From Caldilineaceae bacterium SB0661_bin_34 (GTDB taxonomy: Bacteria; Chloroflexota; Anaerolineae; Caldilineales; Caldilineaceae), in contig VXMJ01000095.1 in NCBI GenBank assembly GCA_009841145.1, positions 60,460 to 103,671 on the forward strand: a DNA stretch of 43,212 nt, written 5' to 3'. This document shows, one piece after another, positions 1-6,585 of this stretch. Under the pieces are notes generated by a model that saw only the letters and a program-made list of their open reading frames with translations, searched no databases and had not been told where the DNA came from. The translations under genes and the position numbers were made by a program. Position 1 is the stretch's first letter. The number at the start of each line of letters is the position of its first letter.

Positions 1-204
1 CTACCTGGCGTCTCCTCCATGGGCGGGTTGTCGCGGGGGGGCGCTGTTTGTATTACCCCACAGGGTTGTGGGGGTCGGGGAGGCCGAAGTTAGGCTGCCC
101 GGACATTCCGCCGGACCGCATCAGTGGCACGAACAGGCTGCCACGATCATGAGTTGCGGCGCCTCCTCGACAGCGGTTCCCTCCATCCCCTGCAGGATTC
201 GCAC
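1..204. other. Left-edge region with no supported gene
   Basis: I see no convincing coding region here. A minus-strand frame ending at 53 could be the tail of a decayed gene, because its last ~25 residues look protein-like, but no start or family is recognisable. A weak ribosome-binding sequence (AGGA, about 8 nt before the ATG at 205) at the right end belongs to the aldolase gene. Confidence 0.4.
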
Positions 205-996
205 ATGACCACCGGGATTCTCCCTGCCAACCAGATCCTTGAACGCCTGAAGTCGGGCAATACCGCCGTCGGTACGATGGTCGGCACATTTGCCCAATCC
301 TCGATGCCGGTTCTGCTGGCCAATGCGGGGTTCGACTTTTTCCTGCTCGACAACGAACACGGCATGTTCGACTACGAGACGATGGAGACCCTGTGCCGGG
401 TGGCTGTCAGCCACGGAATTACCCCCATCGTGCGTCCGGCCGACCACACCTACACCTGGACTGCCAAGGTGCTGGATACCGGTGCCCAGGGCCTGTTGAT
501 GCCCAGGGTCTACACCGTCGAACAGGTGCGCTCCATCATCAGCATGGCGAAGTATCCTCCGGCAGGCATCCGGGGAAGCGCCCTAAGTCGCGCCTATGTC
601 GGCTACAAGAATGCCAACGCCATGGAAGTGATGGCGGAAGCCAACGAACAGAGCATGCTGTGCATCCAGATCGAAACGAAGGAAAGCTACGCGGTGCGGG
701 ACGAGATCGCAGCGCTGCCGGAAGTGGACTGCCTGTTCGTAGGCCCCAACGACTTCTCAATTTCCCTGGGGCATCCGGGCAACATGGACCATTCGGACGT
801 TACGTCCGCCATCGAGAACGTCCTGGACACCTGCCGCCGGTTCAACAAGGTGGCCGGCATCCAGATGAACACCCCCGAGTCAGCCTGCCGCTGGGCGCGC
901 GCCGGCTTCAACATGCTGAGCGCAGGCTCGGATGTCGGCCTGCTCCAGAACGCCGGCCAGGCCCTGACCGGCCAAGTGCGGGATGCCTGGAACTGA
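205..996 (+). CDS. HpcH/HpaI-family class II aldolase (2-keto-3-deoxy sugar acid aldolase-like)
   Basis: 263 aa, the usual length for HpaI/RhmA/GarL enzymes, which are metal-dependent aldolases that reversibly split 2-oxo-3-deoxy acids to pyruvate plus an aldehyde. Family landmarks are visible: the catalytic His in DNEHGMFDY (H52), the pyruvate-binding Arg in PIVRPAD (R77), GAQGLLMPRV (94-103), the metal ligands E157 in IQIETKE and D183 in VGPNDFSISLG, and the G-I-R-G loop near 121-124. The ATG at 205 is chosen over the in-frame ATG at 124 because it has an AGGA ribosome site and matches the family N-terminus. The gene converges on ilvD with a 29-bp gap. Substrate cannot be told from sequence; 4-hydroxy-2-oxoheptanedioate, 2-keto-3-deoxyrhamnonate and 5-keto-4-deoxyglucarate are all possible. 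A KDG-kinase-like gene lies far away at 35322-36281. Confidence 0.9.
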   Translation: MTTGILPANQILERLKSGNTAVGTMVGTFAQSSMPVLLANAGFDFFLLDNEHGMFDYETMETLCRVAVSHGITPIVRPADHTYTWTAKVLDTGAQGLLMPRVYTVEQVRSIISMAKYPPAGIRGSALSRAYVGYKNANAMEVMAEANEQSMLCIQIETKESYAVRDEIAALPEVDCLFVGPNDFSISLGHPGNMDHSDVTSAIENVLDTCRRFNKVAGIQMNTPESACRWARAGFNMLSAGSDVGLLQNAGQALTGQVRDAWN

Positions 997-1025
997 CCGC
1001 ACCTGCGGCCCTCGGGCACCCTGGG

Positions 1026-2735
1026 TTAGGCGTCGGTGACGCAACCTTCGGAAGCGGTGGACACCGTCTTCATGTACTTGTAGAGCACACCACTGGTGTA
1101 GTTCGGCTCGGGCCGGTTCCACGCGGCCCGGCGCCGGGCCAGTTCCTCCTCATCGACCCGGAGGTCCAACCGGTTGTTGACCGCGTCGATCGAGATGGTC
1201 TCGCCGTCGCACACGAAGGCCAGTCCCCCACCAAGGGCGGCCTCCGGGGTGATGTGGCCCACCACAAACCCGTGCGTGCCGCCCGAGAATCGTCCGTCGG
1301 TAATCAGGGCCACCTTGTCGCCAAGGCCAACACCCATGATCGCTGCCGTAATCGACAGCATTTCCCGCATGCCGGGACCGCCCTGCGGACCTTCGTAGCG
1401 GATGACCACGACCTCGCCGGCCTGGACCTCGCCTCCCTCAATCCCGGCCAGGCACGCCTCCTCGGAGTCGTAAACACGGGCCGGTCCGCTGAAAGCCATT
1501 CCTTCCTTGCCGGTGATCTTGGCCACGGCGCCTTCGGACGCGAGGTTGCCGTAGAGGATTTGCAGGTGACCGCTTGGGCTAATGGGGGTGTCGGGCAGGC
1601 TGACGATGGTTTGGCCTTCGGCCAGGGCCGCCGCCTGTTCCACGTTTTCACCCAACGTGCGGCCGGTCACGGTCATGCAGTTGCCGTCCAGCATGCCTTC
1701 CGCCAGCAGCATCTTCTGCACCGCGGGCACCCCGCCCACGTCGTTCAAATCCTCCATGACGTACTGCCCGCTGGGTTTCAGGTCCGCCAGCAGGGGAGTG
1801 CGATCCGAAACGACCTGGAAGTCGTCGATGGTCAGCGGAACCTCGGCGGCCCGGGCCATGGCAATCAGATGCAGGACCGCATTGGTGGACCCGCCCAGCG
1901 CCACCACCACCGTGATGGCGTTTTCGAAGGCCGTTCTGGTCATGATGTCGCGCGGCTTCAGATCCTCCTCCAGCAGGTTCCGGATTGCCGCACCAACCCG
2001 CCCGGTTTCGGCCTGCTTCTCCTCGTGCGTGGCCGGCCAGGATGAACTGCCGGGCAGCGTCATGCCAAGGGATTCAATCGCGGACGCCATGGTGTTGGCC
2101 GTGTACATGCCGCCGCACGCGCCTTCACCGGGACAGGCATTGCGCAGGACATCGCGCAGTTCCTCCTCGGTAATGTCGTCCGCGAGCCATTGGCCGTAGG
2201 CCTCGAAGGCCGAGACAATGTCCAGCTTGCGCCCGTTCAGCGAACCCGGTTGGATGGTGCCCCCATATACCATCAGGCTGGGCCGGTTGACGCGTGCCAT
2301 CGCCATCAGGCAACCGGGCATATTCTTGTCACACCCCGGAATGGTGATGTTGGCGTCGTAGTACTGCGCCCGCATCACGGCCTCGATGGAGTCGGCAATG
2401 ATGTCGCGCGAGATCAACGAGCACTTCATGCCTTCCGTGCCCATTGAGATGCCGTCGCTGACGCCGATCGTATGGAAAACCAAGCCAACCAGGCCAGCTT
2501 CGTTCACACTTTTGCGGATGCGGCCGGCCAGGGCGTTGAGGTGCATGTTGCACGGGTTGCCGTCCCAGCCGAGGCTGGTGATGCCCACCTGGGCCTTGTC
2601 CATGTCCGCGTCGGTCAGGCCAGCACCGTACAGCATGGCCTGCGAGCCGACCTGCGAGCGAACCTGGGTCAGCCGGCGGCTGAAGCGATTGAGGCCCGTC
2701 TTGGCCACGGTTCCGTTGGATGTGCTTTGACTCAT
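1026..2735 (-). CDS. ilvD: Dihydroxy-acid dehydratase
   Basis: 569 aa, full length for IlvD. It catalyses dehydration of 2,3-dihydroxy-isovalerate and 2,3-dihydroxy-3-methylvalerate to the 2-oxo acids, the penultimate step of valine and isoleucine synthesis, using an Fe-S cluster and Mg2+. The three cluster cysteines are present: C62 in GNPCNMH, C135 in GCDKNMPG and C207 in [14 protein letters not shown]. The start ATG at 2735 has a CAGGA ribosome site about 6 nt upstream. It is the last gene of the minus-strand biosynthetic run and is separated from cimA by an IS607-like element whose tnpB stop lies only 15 nt before this ATG. Transcription may therefore now depend on readthrough of the element or on a promoter inside it. 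Confidence 0.97.
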   Translation of the reverse strand: MSQSTSNGTVAKTGLNRFSRRLTQVRSQVGSQAMLYGAGLTDADMDKAQVGITSLGWDGNPCNMHLNALAGRIRKSVNEAGLVGLVFHTIGVSDGISMGTEGMKCSLISRDIIADSIEAVMRAQYYDANITIPGCDKNMPGCLMAMARVNRPSLMVYGGTIQPGSLNGRKLDIVSAFEAYGQWLADDITEEELRDVLRNACPGEGACGGMYTANTMASAIESLGMTLPGSSSWPATHEEKQAETGRVGAAIRNLLEEDLKPRDIMTRTAFENAITVVVALGGSTNAVLHLIAMARAAEVPLTIDDFQVVSDRTPLLADLKPSGQYVMEDLNDVGGVPAVQKMLLAEGMLDGNCMTVTGRTLGENVEQAAALAEGQTIVSLPDTPISPSGHLQILYGNLASEGAVAKITGKEGMAFSGPARVYDSEEACLAGIEGGEVQAGEVVVIRYEGPQGGPGMREMLSITAAIMGVGLGDKVALITDGRFSGGTHGFVVGHITPEAALGGGLAFVCDGETISIDAVNNRLDLRVDEEELARRRAAWNRPEPNYTSGVLYKYMKTVSTASEGCVTDA

Positions 2736-2750
2736 GAAATTCCTGTTCCA

Positions 2751-4184
2751 TTACTCGGCACACTTCGGCACCGATGCCGGTAATTCGCTCTCGGTTGATG
2801 GGGGCGTGGTTGCAGGCCCCCGCAACTCGAGTCCGGGTGGAGCAGTCCCCACCGACAGCCTGGTTCGTTCGACGAGCAGGGCCTTGACTTCCCTGAAGGG
2901 CGTGTACAACGTAATCTCGTCGTCGTACAGCCTCGCCAGAATGTTGCAGGCGGCATTGGCGTCCGCGTCCAGCACAGCCCCGTCGCAACAGTAAAACCGA
3001 TCCCATTGCCGTCGGCCCTGCAACAGGCCCGTGCGGGAGTCGATTTGCGATGTGTAGGCCGGATTGACCAATGCCGGCGCAGAACCTCTGCGCCGAGATA
3101 TTGAAGTGAGTGTGTCCGCCATCACGTCCTTGACCCAGCCGTTCAGGCGCCGGTTGGTGTCCTTGTGGCGGTACTGGGCGGACTTCATAGATGCCGTCAG
3201 GTCCTCGCAGGCGATGGTGTTCGCCTTGTCGACCACGGCGTGGGCGGCGTGGCACAGATGGTCGCGTGTCCGCTTTTTGTGCCTGCGCTTGCGCCGGTTC
3301 CACTTGTTGCGGCCCAGGTTGTGCCGCCGGATGTTGTCGGCCTTGCGGTGGTGGCCCTTGGCCTCGTGCTTTTCCGCCGTCGCCTTCAGCCGATTGCGGC
3401 GTTGGCCCTTGTCCTTTTGGTGATCGCTTTCCGCAGCCAACAGGTCTCCCAGACCCTGGCCGTGCCGCTCGCCGTCGCTGTCCGTATAGGCTTCCGTGTA
3501 GCCCTTGTCCACGCCCACGGTGGCGTCCCCGCAGGGGCGCGTGCTGCACACCTCGGTTTCGTCCACAGCGTAGTGGACGGCCACCTGTCCGTTGGGTTGC
3601 AGGAGGATGCGTAGGGTGCCGGACGGAAGGTGCGTACCCTTGAGCGGAATGGCGATGCGTTGCCCTCTCTCCATGCCCTGCAGATACACCCAGGCCCGAC
3701 CCTTCCAAACCTTCGTGGTGTAGGAACCGCTGTCGGCCACGATCTGGTTGGTCACATGGGAACGCCCACCCTTCCAGCGGTTCCGCATCTGCCGATGCAG
3801 GAACGGATCCTCATCCCACTGGTCCAGCTTCAGCAGCGTGTAGAGGCGTTTGCGTTCGGCCTTGTCTCCCCGCGTTCGATGCCGTATGGCTTTTCTGACC
3901 GGCACCTTGGCGGATTCCCGCGCGGCCTTGATGTCGCCAAGCGCATCGGTCAGCATGGCCTTGCCCAGCCGCGCCGGCAACCCGTACCAGTCATAACCCT
4001 CGGACATCCAATCGTCGCGGATGTCATAGGGGGATTGCCGGACGGTGGCAATCCCGCCGCACCTGCGCCAAGTGTCGGCGCGCACCCGTCCGCACAGGAC
4101 GGCCATGTCCGCCAGCCGGTCATGCTTCGACCGGTTCAGCCCCTGACTGTGCAGGGTGCGCGTGACCTTCACCGGCTTAGCCAT
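2751..4184 (-). CDS. tnpB: TnpB-family RNA-guided nuclease of an IS607-type element
   Basis: 477 aa. TnpB proteins are RuvC-like nucleases guided by omega RNA and encoded by IS200/IS605 and IS607 elements. The RuvC catalytic residues are present: D226 in TVGVDKGYTEAY, E327 in ACEDLT and the D406/D408 pair in LDADANAACNI. The usual zinc ribbon (two CxxC pairs before the third Asp) is degenerate: the first pair is replaced by TSQIDSRTG (378-386) and the second is only a CC in FYCCDG. From memory, related full-length TnpB proteins in cyanobacteria share this TSQ-D-R-G form, so it may be a lineage feature rather than decay. A basic middle region (255-310) fits RNA binding. The 5' end overlaps tnpA by 8 bp. 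The C-terminal tail (about 446-477) is Pro/Thr-rich and probably encodes omega RNA plus read-through host sequence up to 15 nt before ilvD. Confidence 0.9.
   Translation of the reverse strand: MAKPVKVTRTLHSQGLNRSKHDRLADMAVLCGRVRADTWRRCGGIATVRQSPYDIRDDWMSEGYDWYGLPARLGKAMLTDALGDIKAARESAKVPVRKAIRHRTRGDKAERKRLYTLLKLDQWDEDPFLHRQMRNRWKGGRSHVTNQIVADSGSYTTKVWKGRAWVYLQGMERGQRIAIPLKGTHLPSGTLRILLQPNGQVAVHYAVDETEVCSTRPCGDATVGVDKGYTEAYTDSDGERHGQGLGDLLAAESDHQKDKGQRRNRLKATAEKHEAKGHHRKADNIRRHNLGRNKWNRRKRRHKKRTRDHLCHAAHAVVDKANTIACEDLTASMKSAQYRHKDTNRRLNGWVKDVMADTLTSISRRRGSAPALVNPAYTSQIDSRTGLLQGRRQWDRFYCCDGAVLDADANAACNILARLYDDEITLYTPFREVKALLVERTRLSVGTAPPGLELRGPATTPPSTESELPASVPKCAE
2766..2831 (-). ncRNA. Candidate omega-RNA scaffold hairpins of the TnpB element
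   Basis: On the minus strand the 3' end of tnpB can fold into a long nested hairpin (2790-2831). An outer stem CTCG-A-GTTG / CAAC-CGAG encloses an inner stem GGGGGC / GCCCCC with a 10-nt loop. A second perfect hairpin, CGGCA-TCGG-TGCCG, lies at 2766-2779. In IS200/IS605 and IS607 elements the omega RNA that guides TnpB overlaps the tnpB 3' end and runs into the right end. Position and strand fit, but the folding was done by eye. The exact right end, and so the guide segment, is not determined; the second hairpin could already be host sequence. Confidence 0.35.
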
Positions 4185-4779
4185 CGGAGACGGCCTCGCG
4201 TATCTGCTTCCGGTAGCGGCGCAACCCGTACAGGCGGCAGGAGAAGGTGTGGACCACGGCCATCAGATCCTCCACCAATTCCGCCTGCGGCGACAGGGAC
4301 GGCTGGTTGACCACGCGGATCTCGCAGCCGTGGGTCTCGGCAAAGTACGCGAACCAGTCGAACCCGAACCGGCAGAGCCGATCCTTGTGGGCGACCAGCA
4401 GGAGACCCAATTCGCGTTTCTCAATCCGTTCCATCAACGCACGGAACACGGGCCGCTTGAAGTCCAGGCCGCCGCCAATCTCGGTCAACCACTCGTCCAC
4501 CGCGATCCCCGCCCCCAGGCAGAACGACTCCATTGCCTGTTGCTGCGACCGCAGATCGTCCCCCTGCGACCGGCGGGACACGCGGCAGTAGACCACGGTG
4601 CGGCCCGGCACCTGCGCTCGCTCCACGCCGAAGTACCGATCCACATCCGCGTCCGTGTAGTAGCGGTGGCCGGACGGGGTGCGCCGAGCCGGCAGCTTGC
4701 CGTTCAGACTCCACGCCTTGACCGTGTTCTTGTGAACCCCAATCTTGGCCGCAAACGCCCCGGCCCGGTAGATCTTCAT
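4177..4779 (-). CDS. tnpA: IS607-type serine recombinase (transposase TnpA) with MerR-like DNA-binding domain
   Basis: 200 aa, typical of IS607 TnpA. Residues 1-50 form an excisionase/MerR-like helix-turn-helix (KIGVHKNTVKAWSLNGKLP, then RTPSGHRYY and the DVDRYF helix). From residue 61 there is a small resolvase catalytic domain with YCRVS, where S68 is the nucleophile, and the conserved VAHKDRLCRFGFDWF stretch. These enzymes cut and rejoin DNA through a serine-linked intermediate, with little target sequence requirement and no target duplication. The ATG at 4779 gives a normal N-terminus. It overlaps tnpB by 8 bp, the usual tnpA-tnpB arrangement. Both recombination motifs are intact, so the element could still be active. 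Confidence 0.93.
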   Translation of the reverse strand: MKIYRAGAFAAKIGVHKNTVKAWSLNGKLPARRTPSGHRYYTDADVDRYFGVERAQVPGRTVVYCRVSRRSQGDDLRSQQQAMESFCLGAGIAVDEWLTEIGGGLDFKRPVFRALMERIEKRELGLLLVAHKDRLCRFGFDWFAYFAETHGCEIRVVNQPSLSPQAELVEDLMAVVHTFSCRLYGLRRYRKQIREAVSDG

Positions 4780-4792
4780 GTCCGCATGCTAC

Positions 4793-4852
4793 CACATCAT
4801 GCCCTTCAGTGTCGAAGTGTTGTGCTAGCAACATACTCCACAAGATGATGTG
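4793..4852. repeat. Inverted repeat upstream of tnpA
   Basis: CACATCAT at 4793-4800 is repeated in inverted orientation as ATGATGTG at 4845-4852, with a TGCTAGCA-like near-palindrome between (about 4821-4832). It sits between tnpA and cimA, where the left end of the element and the tnpA promoter or recombinase-binding sites are expected. This could be a TnpA binding site or a terminal structure. Confidence 0.4.
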
Positions 4853-4905
4853 TTCGTCCGCACGCCCACCTAGACCGGCGGGTTGCAGCCAATGGCATGC
4901 CGGCG

Positions 4906-6513
4906 CTACATCCGATCCCTGTCGCTCAACAGGAAATACTCCAGGGAATCGGTCAGCGCCGTCCAACTGGCTTCCATGATGTTGGGGCTGGCCCCCACTG
5001 TATTCCAGATGCGGTCGCCGTCGGTGCTGGCAATCAGCACCCGGGTGGTGGCCGCGGTGGCCGAGTGGCTGTCCAGAATCCGCACCTTGTAGTCCAGGAG
5101 GCTGACTCGTTCCAGTTCCGGATAGAACTTCAGCAGGGCCTTGCGCAACGCGACGTCCATGGCGTTGACCGGCCCGTTGCCCTCGCCGGCCTCGTGGAAC
5201 TCCTGGCCGGCAATCCGCAACTTGACCATGGCCTCGGCCAGGATGCCGCGGCCCTGCCGGTTTTCGACGATGGTCATGAAGTCGATCAGCTCGAACGGCG
5301 CCGCGTAGTCGGCCATCTCCCGCCGCAGCATCAATTCGACGCTGGCTTCGGCCGCCTCGAAGGCAAACCCCAGGTTCTCCAACTCCTTAATCCGCGCCAG
5401 CACCGCCCGTTCCTCGGTCCGGCCCAGGTTGTCCAGCCCGAACTGGCGGCGCTTGACGGCAATGTTGTCCTTGCCGGACAACTCGCTGATGAGGACCCGC
5501 GTGCTGTTGCCGACCACCTCCGGGTCCACATGCTGGTAGGAGTCGACCGTTTTGACCACCGCGTTGACGTGGGTGCCCCCCTTGTGGGCAAAGGCACTGC
5601 TGCCCACATAGGGCTGATGGGGAACCGGACTCATGTTGGCCAGCTCCGACACGACATGGCTGGTTTCCGAGAGCCGGGCCAGGTTCTCGGGCTCGAGCAC
5701 GGCCAAACCCATCTTCAGCTGCAGGTTGGCCAGAATGCTGATCAGATTTGCGTTCCCGCAACGTTCACCGTAGCCGTTGACGGTGCCCTGGACATGCATG
5801 GCTCCGGCCCGTACGGCCTCCAGCGTGTTGGCCACGCCGCAACCACTGTCGTCATGGGCGTGAATGCCCAGGATGAAGGGATCGCCGGCATCGGGCTCAC
5901 CCACCGTGAAACCGGCCGGGAATCCGAAGTGACTGCGGACGTGCCCCACGGCCTTTGCGATTTCCCAGGGCATGCGCCCCCCGTTGGTGTCGCACAACAC
6001 CAGCGTGCGGCTGCCGTTGTCCAACGCCTCCGCCAGGGTTGCCAGGGCGTATTCGGGATCGTCCGCGTACCCGTCGAAGAAGTGCTCCGCATCGTAGATC
6101 ACTTCCCGGCCGCTCTCCACCAGCCAACCGACCGTCTCCCCGATCATGCGGAGGTTTTCCTCCATGTCGGTGCGCAGCACCTCGTGTACCTGAAAGGCCG
6201 ACGATTTGCCGAACAGGGTGACGATCGGGGTGTGGGCATCCACCAGCATCCGCACCTGGGGATCTTCGTCGGGGGCCATGTTCTTGCGGCGCGTTGATCC
6301 GAAGGCAGCCACCTGTGCCTGGGTCAGTGACAACTCGTCCGCGGCCCTGCCGAAGAAGGCCATGTCCTTGGGATTGGAGCCGGGCCAGCCACCCTCAATG
6401 AAATGGATGCCGATGGAATCGAAGTGCCGCGCTAGGCGCAGCTTGTCTTCCGCACTCAGGGACACGCCTTCGCCCTGGGTTCCATCGCGCAGTGTAGTGT
6501 CGTAAATCTGCAT
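4906..6513 (-). CDS. cimA: (R)-citramalate synthase
   Basis: 535 aa, matching CimA of the DRE-TIM metallolyase family. It condenses pyruvate and acetyl-CoA to citramalate, which LeuCD and LeuB convert to 2-oxobutyrate, giving isoleucine without threonine deaminase. The N-terminus holds DTTLRDGTQGEG (R9, D10), the metal-binding HAHDDSGCGVANTLEA and the CimA-type NGYGERCGNANLISI, followed by a C-terminal regulatory (LeuA allosteric-like) domain from about 400 on. The early IEGGWPGSNPKD is typical of CimA rather than LeuA (which has [12 protein letters not shown], as in the separate leuA at 22263-23999). It lies 72 nt after ppc on the same strand and just upstream of the IS607 element. LeuB, LeuC and LeuD, its pathway partners, are in the same gene run. 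Confidence 0.93.
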   Translation of the reverse strand: MQIYDTTLRDGTQGEGVSLSAEDKLRLARHFDSIGIHFIEGGWPGSNPKDMAFFGRAADELSLTQAQVAAFGSTRRKNMAPDEDPQVRMLVDAHTPIVTLFGKSSAFQVHEVLRTDMEENLRMIGETVGWLVESGREVIYDAEHFFDGYADDPEYALATLAEALDNGSRTLVLCDTNGGRMPWEIAKAVGHVRSHFGFPAGFTVGEPDAGDPFILGIHAHDDSGCGVANTLEAVRAGAMHVQGTVNGYGERCGNANLISILANLQLKMGLAVLEPENLARLSETSHVVSELANMSPVPHQPYVGSSAFAHKGGTHVNAVVKTVDSYQHVDPEVVGNSTRVLISELSGKDNIAVKRRQFGLDNLGRTEERAVLARIKELENLGFAFEAAEASVELMLRREMADYAAPFELIDFMTIVENRQGRGILAEAMVKLRIAGQEFHEAGEGNGPVNAMDVALRKALLKFYPELERVSLLDYKVRILDSHSATAATTRVLIASTDGDRIWNTVGASPNIMEASWTALTDSLEYFLLSDRDRM

Positions 6514-6585
6514 GGGCCATCAAAGAGTTCCGGGGACATTCCCCGGGTGCAAGTTCAAGTGGCGGCAACGATCGAACAGCTGTCG

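Larger units (their letters stand above)
2751..4852 (-). mobile_element. IS607-family element (tnpA serine recombinase + tnpB), ends approximate
   Basis: About 2.1 kb holding tnpA and tnpB in the same direction as the surrounding cimA and ilvD genes. The left end must lie between tnpA (4779) and the cimA stop (4906), and the right end between the tnpB 3' part and the ilvD start (2735). IS607 insertion leaves no clear duplication, so the junctions cannot be read from one copy. The element appears to have entered the cimA-ilvD intergenic region without damaging either coding sequence and without moving the ilvD ribosome site. Confidence 0.8.

Noticed and set aside
53..289. Minus-strand frame at the left edge
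   Set aside because: The last ~25 residues look plausible, but it overlaps the aldolase gene and has no recognisable family or ribosome site.
393..2045. Long open frame of 550 codons on the + strand
   Set aside because: It lies mostly antisense to ilvD and overlaps the aldolase gene out of frame; the product is Arg/Pro/His-rich with no motifs, as expected for a high-GC shadow frame.
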